From Hygrocybe punicea (taxonomy: Eukaryota; Basidiomycota; Agaricomycetes; Agaricales; Hygrophoraceae): 64,000 nt of DNA. Under the pieces are notes generated by a model. The model made no database searches. It was not told the origin of the DNA and worked only from the letters and a program-made list of their open reading frames with translations. Location: contig OY744471.1 in assembly GCA_963556145.1 (NCBI GenBank), positions 1,605,590 through 1,669,589 of the forward strand, given 5' to 3'. Below, piece by piece: positions 12,697-24,607 of the stretch. Made by a program: the position numbers and the translations under genes. Position 1 is the first letter of the stretch. Each line of letters opens with the position of its first letter.

Positions 12697-13965
12697 TCAA
12701 TTGATCGTCTTAAAATCGTAAGCTGGAGGATCAGTCCAATGATAACCACCAACCACGACCTTACTGCTTGGGCCCTCACCATTTCCGGACAGCTCTCCAT
12801 CTCTTAGCATGTGCTCCACTATGCGCGCAACATCAGGAGCGGGCATTCTTTGGCGACACAGCTCAGCCACAAACGCCGCCTGCTCGTCGTTGAGATATTG
12901 TATGCCTTGAAGAGTTGCAGCCGTGAGAGGGCTGCCCGTGGGAGGGCTGCCCGTGGAAGTACGGTTGGCGGTTGGCGAGGTTTTTGGAGAAGTCGGTAAT
13001 GACGTCGCAGTCGGCAAATTCATTGGTGGGACAAATGGCGAGATCTTTATCTCGGCGCCAAGCTCCTCTGATGAGCTGGAGTAGGTTTGCCGTCGCTTTC
13101 GAACATGGAGACACAAAACCATCAAGAGAACCATCGTCATTGCCCCCACTGTTCCTCCAACAATGGCACTGATAGGAGCCTTTCTGTTGCGTCGCGGTTG
13201 GCCTTAAAGTTAACAATGACGTAATATATCGATACTCACTTCTTCGAACTCAACTTGTTCCCTGGAGAAGGGGAGGCACTCGAAGGTAGTCGAGTCGCGG
13301 TAGTGATCGGAGGTGGGGAGGGTAATGTTGTGGTGGTCAGGGGTGGTGATACTGGCACCGTTTCGTTGACATTCACGGAGTCGAGGCGGAAGTGACTTCT
13401 GTCTCCGTTGTATGACACAAGGGTGACCACCGCCAAATGGGAACGATAATCCAATGACTGGAGGTCATATACAGTGACGTTGAGACTTTTATCCGGAATC
13501 AGGATCATCGGTTGAAAGACCCCGTCAATTGTGACAGTGGCATTCAACGGGATAGGAATATCAGTAATGATAAACCTGACGAGGCTGATTCCGGACCCTA
13601 ATGGCGTTCATGCTGAGGTCTAGTACAGTCGTTACGGATTGAAAGGAGGCGGACCTGTGAATTGAAACTGAAATTGACAATCCTGTTCTGTCGTGCAAGC
13701 AGCATCTGTATTCAAGTGGATCAGACGACGGCAGTGGGATGGCAGAATGCTAACGCGCCAGTACTGAAATAAGGGACAGCGTTAGGATGCCACGGGCAGT
13801 GACTAGCAAGACTCACGTTGTGTCTTCGTAAGCACCGGCATCGGTCAATTGTATCCATTCAGGAGAAGGGGTGTATGTGATAGCGCTATCGCGGTCATCG
13901 AGGATGTACCCTTGAGAAAATGAGGTGAACAACGAGACGAACACCAACAGCCAGATCAGTCGCAT
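12697..13965 (-). CDS. Secreted-ectodomain, single-pass transmembrane protein
   Basis: The start ATG at 13965 gives MRLIWLLVFVSLFTSFSQG, a signal peptide, followed by YILDDRDSAITYTPSPEW, a start seen in a large Agaricomycete family of type I membrane proteins. The first exon ends at 13817 (GTGAGT donor). The ectodomain has N-glycosylation sequons (NVTVY, NETV) and a Ser/Thr/Pro-rich stalk. A transmembrane helix follows (around 13120-13165, MTMVLLMVLCL), then a basic stop-transfer HVRKRR. The cytoplasmic tail of about 135 residues contains GSPPTGSPLT repeats and ends DPPAYDFKTIN. Function is unknown; the layout resembles wall-stress-sensor-like proteins, but that is only a topology argument. 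Confidence 0.8.
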
Positions 13966-14846
13966 CTTTGCGACAAAGTGGTAGGTGGATCGTTAACCTA
14001 CCATCATGATCATTCAGGTGAGCTCGCAGCGACATTTGTATAGTTACTTACTGCGGATTCGCGGAAGGCCGCACCATCGTGATATCGAATTCGCAAACAT
14101 AGATGCTGCCTGCCAGCCTGAGTCCGGGGACTTCGAGAACATGATCGCGATTTTCGGCGAACTCTCCGTTGCCGATTTCCTGTTCTCGATAAAGTTTTCC
14201 GAACTTGCTTACAGTACACGCAGTACACGCAGAACGTGCGCGAGCCCTAGTAGGGTATTGGTTACAGTGTCAAGCATGTCAAGGTTGATCCACAGCTTGT
14301 AATCATCGACATGGCCACGAATGACAAAAGTGTGAGAAGACTTCTTCTGCTACTGGTGGGACTTCGACGTGTGGCAATGCTTGTAGAAGGATCTAAAAGT
14401 CTTCTTTGCTGTGTGAGTATCAAATGCAGTGTCCGGGATTTCAAGTGTCTGATCGCACAGTGAAGCTCAAATTCTCGGCCAAGAACGACATTACGAACAA
14501 CTCATGTTTGGACCTCTACTGGCGTGAAGTTTGAAAGGCACGCGCTTCACCAAGTTTTTTATCGGGTTCCTCAGGCTGGAAACCTCGACACCGAAATGGG
14601 TATCTGCATCACCTGGTCCCGAAGAAGCACAAGACAGGGATTGCCGCAGTTAAAGTCCTTATCCTGATACTTCGCGGGAATCGACTTCTGCTCCCCGAAT
14701 GTGGCTCAGTCCTTGTGTTCTGTCAAAATGTCAAATCCTGGCTATTCAGTGGAACGAGGATCAAATACATAAGACGAACCTTGCTTTGATTACCCTCCAA
14801 AGCCTTACCTACCATTCCTTGTGGTATCATTTGAACAGACGTAACC
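13966..14846. other. Intergenic, possible gene remnant
   Basis: Divergent spacer between a minus-strand and a plus-strand gene. On the minus strand at about 14215-14335 one frame reads FVIRGHVDDYKLWINLDMLD, which looks protein-like, but no start, stop or family could be assigned. It may be a remnant. Confidence 0.3.
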
Positions 14847-16617
14847 ATGGCCACTAACGCGGCTGAGATCTCGCAAGTCTCTTGTTGTGTTCTCGTTTTC
14901 TTAGGCCTCAACCTTGTCGTTCCTTCCTAGCCACGGGCCTATGTTAATCGGTGTCATTCTCGTATGCAACTATACCACAGTATAACCGTCGCTTGTAGCT
15001 CATTGGTCACCCGCATACCCCAGAACGTCGTTCTGTATGGAATCATGATCACCCAGACATTGATATATTTCAACTCCTTCAAAAAGTGCGTTTTCAAGGC
15101 CCTTGCCACACTTAAAGACAGTTTTCCGTTGACCATGGCAATCAGGGATCCTACTTGGATGAAATGCCTGGTTCAATGCCTGTTCTTCAATATGACACTA
15201 CCCTTCCTAATTTTTCATTAGGTCGCTTTTCTCTTCATCTCGGACACGGCCAACGCTGTGTTCGACGTCGCCTACATTTACGTAGCGCTCATCCTCCATT
15301 TTGGTCCGCTTAACGCAACCATATATTTTCAAGAGGCTTTTCGATTAACTAAGATTCCCGTAGGCGACGTTCCGTTCCTTGGAGACGCTGACTGGCGTAA
15401 GTAAATTCATTGCTTCGGGTGCAGTTGCCCTGACACGGCTGCTTTTAATCCCAGTCGTCCGATGTGGTATGCCTATTTCTCCCCTGGGAGCAGAAAATTC
15501 ATCAAGTAATTGCGAACGACGTTACCAGATCCAATATTGACAGTTCGTCTTCAGTCATACGGCATACGGTTTGTTAGCCGAAGTAATTTCATTCTGCTTT
15601 CTAGGGCATCATAGCATTGGCAGTCCAGCTGTTCTACTCGTGGAGAATCAAAGTCATCACTAATAACAAATGGGTCACTGCAGCCATCATTATCTGCACC
15701 GTGGCGGGATTTTGTGAGTTCACTTATCGCAACTCAATCTACTTTTTGACATTCAAGCGTATACGTTGTAGGTGGTGCCATGGGTGCCGCAATAGCCTCC
15801 ACGTACATCCGCAAATTCATAGAGTTCCGGAAATTCAAGGCTGCCGTTCTTGTCTGGCTTATCTCTGCCAGTGTGGCGGATGTAATCATCACAGTAACAC
15901 TTGTTTGGCATTTGGTGTGTATATTTGATTTCATCTGTTCCGACTCGGTTTGGTATTGCAGCTGCTGCATGGTACATGAAATATACAGTTACTCACCAGG
16001 CCCCTCCACCGTTATGAACCCTAGAAACGACACAAAACTGGTTTTCAACCAACGGATGACGTGATTGACAGGATTATTAGAAGTACGTGGCATATTATCG
16101 ACAATACAGAACAAATTTGACTGAAACTCTCCTTACAAGTAACCGTACCTACCGGAATGATTACTACAGCCTTCGCTACAGCAGATCTCATCTCTTTCCT
16201 TGTTGACGTGGGCTTCTTCCCCTTATTTTTTTTCTGAATCAAGTCTTCTGAGCGCAACGTACCTTTCTCTTTCTCTTTACCTCTAGTCAAGTGGAATGTA
16301 AGGTATTTGCTTTACGACATCATTCGCCGATGATGGGGTCCCATCCGGTTACTGAATTGTCTTCCACTGATCAATTTAGACACTTCATTTTCAATTTCCC
16401 GCTCTCGAAACTCTACACCAACTCGATGATGTCGAGTCTAAACTCTCGAGGACGGTGGAACCACATGAAGAACGAGACTAGTGAACTGCAGCAGCGGCAA
16501 GTGTTAGTGCCGGTGAGCACTGGCGAAGTGTCGAGTCTCGGCCGTCAAGACGTCAGTATACCCAGCGAAACCCCCCATCTCCGTCTCAGCGCTTTTGATG
16601 GCTACATTTTTTTCTGA
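14847..16617 (+). CDS. DUF6534-type multi-pass membrane protein
   Basis: Seven-helix membrane protein of the DUF6534 family common in Agaricomycetes; function unknown. Recognisable exons: VVLYGIMITQTLIYFNSF, joined across intron 15086-15145 to KKDPTWMKCL, then across intron 15171-15221 to FISDTANAVFDVAYIY. Later come DPILT / ALAVQLFYSWRIKVITNNKW, VLVWLISASVADVIITVTL and TGMITTAFATADLISFLVD, with FNFPLSKLYTNSMMSSLNSR as the family signature end of the last helix. The cytoplasmic tail ends FDGYIFF. The start at 14847 (MATNAAEISQ) is tentative: its frame closes at 14929 and I could not find the donor that connects it to the next exon. Several other introns were not placed. Confidence 0.8.
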
Positions 16618-16984
16618 CGTTCATCCTCCTACTAGCCCGTCGTCTGCCCTATTAATAGTGGCCCAATCGGAAAACACAGCAGCAGCAGCAACAACAGAAA
16701 GCAATCGGACGTGATTGTGCCGACGGGATCTCAGAAGGCGGGGTTCGGTATCTCCAGAACGAATATGGTCCATGAGGACTCTTATTATGTGAGTGGTTGG
16801 GCTCGTGATATGTGAAGTCAGAAGGGATTTTCAACTTTTGAATGGTGGGAGTGGGAACACTGGAATAGGCGATATCATATAAATGGAAATATGCCGAAAA
16901 TTTCTTTTGTCATCAATATCAATCGCTGTGTCTGTAATGCACTGTAACAAATCCCGGGCACATTTCAAGCCCACTTTGGCTATA
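16618..16984. other. Intergenic with CAG/CAA repeat
   Basis: Downstream of the DUF6534 gene. A short run of CAG/CAA triplets lies at about 16677-16700. No gene is supported. Confidence 0.5.
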
Positions 16985-17014
16985 AAACTGGCTTCAGAAG
17001 ATTTACACATCGGC

Positions 17015-17130
17015 TTTTGCGTGCTTATTCAGCTTATATAAGCACAAAAAGCACAAAAAGCAGTAAGCTGGGCCAGCTTAAATTAGCGGGGTCGATCCGC
17101 TAATATAAGCTCAGCCAGCTTTTGTAAGAC
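17015..17130. repeat. Left subterminal repeats of the Plavaka element
   Basis: Repeated CAGCTTATATAAGC, AAAGCAGTAAGCTGG, CCAGCTTAAATTAGC and AATATAAGCTCAGCC motifs in both orientations. The right counterpart at 37878-37985 has CATAAGCTGG and GAAAGCTTATATAAG. Confidence 0.55.
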
Positions 17131-17808
17131 GATAAAAGCCTGAATAAGCCCTAATAAGTAGTTTCTCTTTTGTGAAAGCACCGTATTTTTTTGTGAAAGC
17201 ACCATATTTTTTTGGGGGGGTATAAAAATGGCAATATATTTTTTCAAGAGGGGAGCACAACCAATGTCCTGTAACTACGAAACATGTAACTATGAAACAG
17301 TTATGAGGCGAGTGCATTTGGCACAGTTTGGGGTTGCTGGCTAGGCTGTAAGACATTGTCAGTGCCTATGTGTATGTAGCGCCAATAGGCAATGGCACGG
17401 ATACTCCGTGGATACAAAATTTCTGATCCGTATCCATATCCTTGAAAATCCATACCCGTGTATCCATCAGGCACAGATTTTTCCCACGGATACTTTACCC
17501 GTGGATACGGATTATCCATGGGTACGAGTATGGGTACTGTGAGTATTATAATTATATCTAGATATTATTTTTCTACTAAATATACAATATATACTACAAT
17601 TACATTGGGCAGTTGCCAGCCCAGTGTTGTTCTCGCGAACATCCCGCTGTGTCCAAGTCGACACGTCGCGCCATCGCCGTTGTCGACGTGCCACCACCAT
17701 TGTCGACGCGTCGCCGGTGTTGCCGTGTTGCCATCATTGTTGTTGTCGATGCGACGCCTAAGTCGACGCGTCGCCATCCTGGAATGCGTCCTCCCACCGG
17801 TCCCTACA

Positions 17809-17860
17809 CCTCGCGCAGGCCAGACACACGTCAATTGACGTGGTCTTCACCCTCGCGAGG
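17809..17860. repeat. 52-bp CGCGAGG palindromic module, copy 1
   Basis: Left arm CCTCGCG, core CACGTCAATTGACGTG (a perfect 16-bp palindrome), right arm CCTCGCGAGG. It lies inside the outer hAT element. Confidence 0.8.
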
Positions 17861-18062
17861 TAGACGGGGGGGCCTCTGGTGGGCTTCGCACTTGGAGGTA
17901 ACCTCGTTCGTGAGGTGGTGTCTCAGGTGGGCTTCACACTCAGGGTTATCCTCGTTCGCGAGGGGTGGGGGTGCCGCGTGAGCCCTACGCGTCAGTTGAT
18001 GCGTCAGCGCATGTTTGCGAGGTTGTTGTGTAGTCTTCTGTCCCTGTATTCTGTGCTGGAGA

Positions 18063-18096
18063 CCTCGCAAACACGCGTTGACGCGTGTCCGCGAGG
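18063..18096. repeat. Short CGCGAGG palindromic module, copy 2
   Basis: Arms CCTCGC and GCGAGG flank ACACGCGTTGACGCGTGT, a shortened (34-bp) version of the 52-bp module. Confidence 0.7.
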
Positions 18097-18306
18097 CGTG
18101 GTTGTTGGGAGGTGTGGTTGTTGCGAGGCGTCATCGTTGAAAGGCGTGGTTGTTAGTGTTGCCGAAGTTCAGTTCGGTCCGGTTCCGACCCTTTTTGGCG
18201 GAACCGCGAACTGAACTTCGGGTCCGGTTTGGCGCATGGCCAAACCTGGACCCGGACGGCATTGAACTGTTTCTCCGAGGTGGGCTCACCCCATGAGCTC
18301 CGTTCT

Positions 18307-18358
18307 CCTCGCGAATGGCAGGCACGTATCAATCGATACGGCGCTACACTTCGCGAGG
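18307..18358. repeat. 52-bp CGCGAGG palindromic module, copy 3
   Basis: Arms CCTCGCGAA and TTCGCGAGG are perfect inverted repeats; the core is CACGTATCAATCGATACGG. It lies inside the nested hAT element and is the parent-like form of the decayed copy at 43588. Confidence 0.85.
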
Positions 18359-18375
18359 TAGTTGGGCTGCGGGGG

Positions 18376-18610
18376 AGCCGTCCGGCGCTGCTGCTGCCGC
18401 CGCTGTCACTGCTGCCGTTGCTGCCGCTGCCGGCGCTGCTGCTGCTGCCGTCGCCATTGCTGCTGCCGGCGCTGCTGCTGCTGCCGTCGCCGTTGCTGCT
18501 GCCACTGCTGCTGCTGCTGTCGTGGCCGTTGCTGCTGCCGCCGTTGCTGCTGCCGCCGTTGCTGCTGTTGCTGTTGCTGCTGCTGCTGGCATTGCTGCTG
18601 CTGCTGGCCA
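18376..18610. repeat. GCTGCTGCC-type minisatellite
   Basis: About 230 bp of imperfect 3-mer/9-mer repeats (GCTGCTGCCGCCGTT variants). It opens long artificial frames on both strands. Confidence 0.9.
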
Positions 18611-18805
18611 TCATAGTTGTGGTTGCTGTTGTTGTTGCCGCCGCTGGTGGTGATGTTGGATGGCTTTGGCTGTTGCCGCTGCCACTGCTGCTGCTGCTGC
18701 TGCCGTTGCTGCCGGTGCTGCTGCTTCCGCTGTTGCTGCTGCTGCTGGCCGTTGCCGTTGTCGTTGCCTGGTTGCCGTTGCCTTTGCCGTTGCCGTTGCC
18801 GCCGC

Positions 18806-18890
18806 TGGTGGTGGTGGTGGTGGTGGTGGTGGTGGTGGTGGTGGTGGTGGTGGTGGTGGTGGTGGTGGTGGTGGTGGTGGTGGTGTTGTG
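18806..18890. repeat. (GTG)n microsatellite
   Basis: Uninterrupted GTG triplets, roughly 27 units, inside the nested hAT element. Confidence 0.95.
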
Positions 18891-19669
18891 GCTGCCCCGC
18901 GTCCGTTGGCATTACGTTGGCGTTGGCATTCATCTTGTGCCAATGTGGTTGCGATGTGGTCGCAGTCGAGTTGCCTGCCGCAAATAACATTAGTAAAGTT
19001 AAGAAAAAAATGGAAACTTACCTTTGAACACAACACAATTTGTGTTGTGTTCAACCCGCGTTGAAGTTGCTGTGTTGCGTGAAAGGTCACGGCTGGTCAC
19101 ATGATGCCGTTTAACACGAAATAGTAAGTAAAGAAATATGAAAAACAAATGAAATCAATACCTTAAAAATATCCGCGTTCGCGGTTTGAACGCGGTTTGG
19201 AGCCGTTCAGGAAATCCGGCAGGCCTCGAAACCCGGAACTGAACCCGCGGTCCGGTTCAGCACTTGGCTGAACTTAGACCAAACTTAGGGTTCGGTTCGG
19301 GGTTTGAACCGGGTTCGGCTAGGTTCGGAACCGAACTACGGCAACACTAGTGGTTGTTGGGAGGGTTAGCCAAAGCCTGAGTCTTAGAGGCTGGGTTGGG
19401 GGTACGTACCTGGGCCATTCGGTGGGTGCACCACCCTCCCGGCCATTCTCCTTCTGTTGCGTTGATGTTGTTGTTGCGTTCTCGTTGTTGTTGCGATCTG
19501 GTGGTGGTTCCTGCTAAAGTAGTTAGTTGTCACTATTGCCATATCCAGCAGTATCTGTATCCATGGGTCCACGGATCTCACTAGTCCCAATCCGTACCTG
19601 TACCCGCATGGATACGGATACCCATGGATACGGATAAATCCGTATCCATGCCATTGCCTAAGCGCCAAT

Positions 19670-21804
19670 CTAGAACTCACTGGCACCTTCAACATCGGAA
19701 TCGGAATCCGATTGCACCAGTACAAAGCCGTTGTCATCACTGACATCAGGGGACATGGTCTCACCTGACGATTCACTCCGATTGTTGGATGCAAACTGCT
19801 TGGCAGCGGCGATGATTTCAAACCATTGTTTCGAAGTCAACTTTTTAATTGATGGGATCAGAGCTGATGCCCGCTTCTCAGATTTGGTCTGGCCGTTTGC
19901 ACTGAGAACCTCTCGGTCACTGTAATTCTCCTGTGAAAAATGGCCAAGTTTGTTCGTCAGCACCACTTCCTCGCCTGTGGTCCAGAAAGAGAAACCTCGA
20001 GTGACCTTGAAAACAACAGATTAGCACAATGCAAATAGACGAATCATTGTTTTACCACTTGGATTGATAAAATCAGTGCACCCATTGGCCATGCCTCTCA
20101 ATAGAAGTGGTTGTTCACGTTCTTCATGTCCCTGAGATGCGATGAGAGTGTGTATGTAATAACATCGGATTGGAAAAGCTAGAAAACATGTCAGCAGAAG
20201 TTCCCATGCTATAACCTGAACGCACCAGTTTTTTCCCATCAGCTCAGTGTTTCCAGTAAAAAGGGTGGTTGGCCGCATTGGTTCCCAAAAACTCCTTCGC
20301 CATTTTGGCATGTTCTTCCTTGGTGGTAGACTGGTCACTAGTGAGCAGGATCCTGATGGCAACCATGCCATACTGCGCGAATGCGTGGTGCCAAGACTCG
20401 AGACGATAACCAATCTTGAGAGAGTTAGCGATCACGTCATGTCATGTACATATCACATACCAACAAGCGGGCAGGGTCGTCCTTTTTCCATCCACACACA
20501 ATACCAATATTGGTCTCGGCCCACATGGTCTTGATGATGTCCAGATCAGGTTCGACCCAAGCAGGAATAGATCCCACGTATGCCTTGATGTTGGGTATGA
20601 GAATCGCACCGAACCTCATCTTTGTTCCGCTGGGGAGGTCGCTCAGGGTGGCCTTGCCCCTCCGGCCCTTTGGATCTTTGGGTTTTTCAGACTGATTGGC
20701 TGAGCCAGTGACAGTGGCCCGAACTCGGGCAAGAGGCTGCACATAAACAGAACAATAGTCAGAGATCACAAGGCAACAGTTTGAAATGTACTTACTACAT
20801 GAGGCTTGGCAGAACCCGGCTCGGATTTGATGGTAGGGCCCATGAATACAATGTTGTCTTCGTTATCGCTAATGATCCCACCACTTTGAAACATTGCATC
20901 CGAAATCGACTGAGTCTTCCAACTTGACTGGGAATTTTCTGCTGGGGGTCCAGCCTTGACATTGGTCTGCCAGTCTCCAACAAGGCCAATGAGGGGCTTC
21001 ATAGGTTTTATACGTTTGGCCAGAGATCTAAAGAGAGCAGCCAAGGGAGACGTAATCGGATGGCAACATGCCATTGATGATTGATCAAATTAGGTAACTC
21101 ACACTTTCTTAGGGGACGTGTGAAGATCAGCCTTGCATTTGATGCCTGTGTCCATGTCGACAGGATCCCTATGAGCCGCAACACGCAACCTGGCTTCCTT
21201 CCCTTTAAAAGAGTGCCTGTTCTTGGAGCCAGCCTCTGTAGTTTTGTTCCCACCCAAGCTCTCCTTGGATTTCGCCTCCCCCAAGCTGGCCTTGGAACCT
21301 TTTGAGTCAGATCTATCATTACCAGTAGGCTGTTCCATTCCGCCTTCATTGCCGGAGTCTGAAAGATCCCCACTGGCAGGTCCGAGTCCTTCTGAAGTTT
21401 CTGTGCTAGAAACCTCTTTTCCACAGCTGATAATGTGAGTCTGACTTCGTGTCACAGAGGGATGACTGACCATCTACATCATCCACAGTATTGGCCATCT
21501 TGCGGGGTATGCAAATCAAACCTGTCGGCTTAGGATGATTAGCGTTCACGACCCTCTCAATGTTGACCCGACTCTGGGAGTCTTCGACAGCTGCAACAGC
21601 CTTGAGGGCCTGTAGGTCAGTGGCTACCTTTGCCGCTTTTTGGAGCTCATCTTTCTCCTTTCTAGCTGCTACTTCCTCCATGGTTGCCCTTTTAGCTGGC
21701 ATATCAGGGAGACTGACCACACAATTCTTGTTGGCTGTATGTGTCACCATCCGACTGCCGGCAGGAAGGCCAGTGGTGATTACAGGAATTTTTTTGCCAG
21801 CCAT
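19670..21804 (-). CDS. Plavaka-associated accessory protein (unknown function)
   Basis: Multi-exon gene divergent from the Plavaka transposase. The ATG at 21804 gives MAGKKIPVITTGLPAG; exon 1 continues through a Lys/Glu/Ala-rich helical stretch (EEVAARKEKDELQKAAKVA). A Ser-rich, charged region follows (21473-21099). The globular part (20769-20244) contains FGAILIPNIKAYVGSIPAW, NIGIVCGWKKDDPARLL and WHHAFAQYGMVAIRILL. The last exon (19966-19670) is acidic and ends SDSDSDVEGASEF. No catalytic motif is recognised. Placement next to the transposase suggests a second transposon protein, perhaps DNA-binding, but that is inference. The exons appear mostly open, although not every junction was checked. 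Confidence 0.55.
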
Positions 21805-21950
21805 ATCGAGTTTCTTTTGGAGGTGGAGAATAAGAAGGTGAGAGTCACGATATCGTTCCTTTTTTTTTTCTATTTGACTAAGACACTGCATCCATACAAG
21901 ACCACACACCATTGGCCTAGCCGGCAATATTGCCATTCCGCTCTGCACCC
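21805..21950. promoter_or_regulatory. Probable bidirectional promoter of the Plavaka gene pair
   Basis: A 146-bp spacer separates the divergent ATGs at 21804 (minus) and 21951 (plus). It includes a T-rich tract at 21859-21870. The call rests on geometry only. Confidence 0.4.
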
Positions 21951-23347
21951 ATGCAGAGAGTCAAGAAATTATTTTGCCCCCTTGCTTTTCAGTGTCGCTT
22001 CCCTGGATGCTACAGATTTTTCCGGAGCCAATCTGGTTGCACACAGCACTTCAACACCCACCAAAAGGCAGTTGTACTGCCCCCCATTCCGGCCGCATCA
22101 CCCCCCCCCGCTTGTTGAGCAGCCAACACCACCCCCCTCACAACACCCTCCCAGCCATTCGGCAAGTACTTATGACTGGACAGCCGCAGGCAAATTTGTC
22201 GTCAAACACCATATTCTCGATGGTACTCCATGTAACCTAGACGGCGATGACATCCCTGTGGACACTCCACCTCCTCCCCGAACATCTCAGTCTATGAATG
22301 ATTACTTTCCATATGTTAGCCAGGCTGAATTCGAAATGGTCGATTTCCTGTATCGGGAAGTTGAAATGTCTGCCGGCAAGATCAGTTGACATATGGAGCT
22401 CCTCGCTGCATTGTATCCAGGCCAAGAGCCACCGTTTGCCGATGAAAAGGAACTCTATGCAACCATAGATTCCACTAAGCTCAGAGACATTCCCTGGAAA
22501 AGCTTTGAGGTCGAGTACACTGGCGAGATCGAAGATGATGCAGCACCATGGAAAACAGCCACGTACGAAGTTTGGCATCGTGACATCCTTCAAGTTATGG
22601 AGATGCAGATCGACAATCCAGATTTTGTGACGGAAATTGACTACGCTCCGAAGCGTGTCTACAAAAATGCTAAGCGACAATACATGGACCTAATGTCAGG
22701 TAATTGGGCATGGGAACAGGCGGTACGATTACACCATGATGTCTCTCTTTTCTATCGCGCTAAGAACCTTACTTCAGGATTTGATTGCACAAGATCCCGA
22801 CACCCATGGAGCCATGTTCGCACCCATTGTTCTGGGTAGTGACAAGATGACTGTATCAGTTGCAATGGGTCAGAATGAATACTACCCCCTTTATGCGTCA
22901 CTCGGTTCCATCCACAACAAAGTTAGGCGTGCGCACCGCAATGCAGTCACACTGGTCGGCTTTCTGGCCATCCCTAAGAGTATGATACCTTTTTTTCTTG
23001 ACCCACATGTTCACTGACTGTCAGAACATCAACAGCGGATCATGAGTTTCAATCCAACGATAATTTCCGCCACTTCCGCAGACAACTATATCATACATCG
23101 TTAGCACACATTATCCAGAGTCTCCGACCGCATATGACCAAGCCGCGCATCACTCAATGCAGCGATGGTCATTATCGTTGTGTTATCTATGGCATCGGGC
23201 CCTACATTGCCGATTACCCAGAACAAGCCTTGCTTGCGTGTATCGTACAAGGGTGGTGTCCGAAGTGGGTCTTTTTGGCATTGTATTAAAATCAACCACT
23301 AAACATACTTTCAGATGCTGTGCCCCTGCTGATGAACTGGATTCCGG
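21951..23347 (+). pseudogene. Plavaka transposase, 5' half, disrupted
   Basis: Starts ATG 21951. The N-terminal C2H2-like finger (CRFPGCYRFFRSQSGCTQHFNTH) is typical of Plavaka transposases. Further family segments: YEVWHRDILQVMEMQIDNPD, APKRVYKNAKRQYMDLMSG, GAMFAPIVLGSDKMTVSVA, SLRPHMTKPRITQCSDGHY and APADELDSG. Breaks seen: a C9 homopolymer at 22101-22109 shifts the frame after the finger, and an in-frame TGA lies at about 22387. The coding sequence is then cut by the LTR element at 23348 and resumes near 36091. Confidence 0.8.
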
Positions 23348-24133
23348 TGTAGAGGGTCCTCGACCCTCTGAGGCCGTAACATCGATATCTCGCGAATCCG
23401 CTCGAACCCGACGTCTCTAGCAATCTACGCTCGAACCCGACGCAACCCGACACAACCCGATGCATACCGACTAGCACGGCCGCTCACGTACCTGGTCGGT
23501 CCATCTCCTAAACTCACAGAACTTCAAATATCAAAGATAGATCTCATCGGACTGGAATCCCGACGTCGGACTTGCCTTATTCGCGCCTAGCGTCTCCCTT
23601 ATGGAGATATAGTAAAGTATATTACATCTTTTACGGTTTTTATATCTTCCACCCATTTTCCCTGTCATGGTCGCCTCGCAACCCCCTTCCTACTTTTCCA
23701 TTTTTATTCTCCTTTGTTTTCTCTCATTGGCCGAGGACTCTCGTCCAAATCTAGGTAAAGAAATTTGTAGTATAAAAACGGTGCCCAAGCGCCGTCTCTG
23801 AATAAGAAACCAGTTCCCCCATTTCCTCTCTCTGAGAATTAGTCTCTCAGTAAAATCCATCGCACACATTGCTCGTCGGATTCCTCAACGCTCTCCCTGT
23901 CGTTCTACCGCCTTTATCTCTACGTCCCTCGTCACCCGACACCCGACCCGCCATACCCGACATCGTCGGCTTCGACCGGTCTCGATAGATTTCAGTAGTT
24001 TACTCGGCGGCTTCTTACCATTTATATCCTATCATTTTACTGAAGCTTGTTAGACTATTCCTAGTCACTTCTACGCTGACCCCCACAGGCTTAGGATTTC
24101 TATTCCGCAGCCACCCCGACCGTGTTCATTACA
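23348..24133 (+). repeat. 5' LTR of Ty3/gypsy element
   Basis: Starts TGTAGAGGG and ends ATTACA (TG...CA type), 786 bp. It is nearly identical to 32321-33023 plus 36000-36079, and most differences by eye are C/T or G/A at CpG sites. A TATA box (TATAAAAA) lies at 23771-23778. A 19-bp hairpin opens the LTR (AGAGGGT arms). Confidence 0.92.
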
Positions 24134-24135
24134 TC

Positions 24136-24151
24136 TGGAGCCCACCGCGAG
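24136..24151 (+). other. Primer-binding site
   Basis: TGGAGCCCACCGCGAG lies two bases after the LTR end. The TGG start matches the CCA end of a tRNA; the tRNA species was not identified. Confidence 0.6.
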
Positions 24152-24607
24152 GAATAGTCTAGCACCACCATAGCTTCCTCTTCCCGTATCCCTCCCTCTG
24201 ACTGTCATCTTCGAGATCTTCCTCGAAGAACTCTTCAACAAGAACTCTCTTTAGCCGCCTTCGACCCGACAATCGACGACGACTTTTTCCAGCTAGTACC
24301 CGACCACCTCGCTCGACATAACAATCTCCCGCTCGTCTCAGGGTCAAACACCCCCCTATATCTTTCATCCGACAGTCTCGAATCAGTCGATATACCGATT
24401 ATTACAATAACACCCGATTCATCCGATCTCAGTTCGACACCCGCATCGCCTACGTCCCCGACTTCAACCTCGTTAGAACCCCCGTCTACGTCTTCGCTCT
24501 CGACATCGAAAAATCCGTCATCGTCATCGTCCCCGTCATCATCTTCGCCTACGCCGTCATCGTCCACGTTACCTGACCTGCTCATCGTACACCTGACAAC
24601 CGCTTCA

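Larger units (their letters stand above)
18154..19349. mobile_element. Non-autonomous hAT element nested in the first
   Basis: Left end TAGTGTTGCCGAAGTTC; right end reverse-complemented TAGTGTTGCCGTAGTTC. A perfect 8-bp target duplication GTGGTTGT lies at 18146-18153 and 19350-19357. Subterminal GGTTCGG/CCGAACC motifs are arrayed at both ends (18165-18260, 19180-19335). The interior is mostly simple repeat plus one 52-bp module. No transposase. The 1196-bp length and TIR type fit a hAT MITE-like element. Confidence 0.92.
17386..19660. mobile_element. Non-autonomous hAT element (outer copy)
   Basis: Terminal inverted repeats: the left end begins TAGGCAATGGCACGGATAC and the right end, reverse-complemented, begins TAGGCAATGGCATGGATAC. 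A perfect 8-bp target duplication AGCGCCAA flanks it (17378-17385 and 19661-19668). Subterminal GGATAC/GTATCC motifs are repeated at both ends. No transposase is encoded. It lies just beyond the stop codon of the Plavaka accessory gene and carries another hAT element inside (18154-19349). Confidence 0.9.

Noticed and set aside
17640..18130. CRISPR-like array of TCGACGCG and GCGAGG repeats
   Set aside because: Spacing is irregular, repeats are degenerate palindromes, and the host is a eukaryote.
18229..18990. Long open frames on both strands encoding poly-Leu, poly-Ala, poly-His or poly-Gln
   Set aside because: They are produced by triplet repeats that stay open in all frames and have no gene structure.
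21640..21950. Transposase frame extended upstream of 21951
   Set aside because: It overlaps the first exon of the divergent accessory gene; the zinc-finger start at 21951 fits the Plavaka family better.
23348..24133. LTR as a solo LTR or unrelated promoter repeat
   Set aside because: A matching LTR at 32321 flanks a full gag-pol interior with primer site, so it is a complete element.
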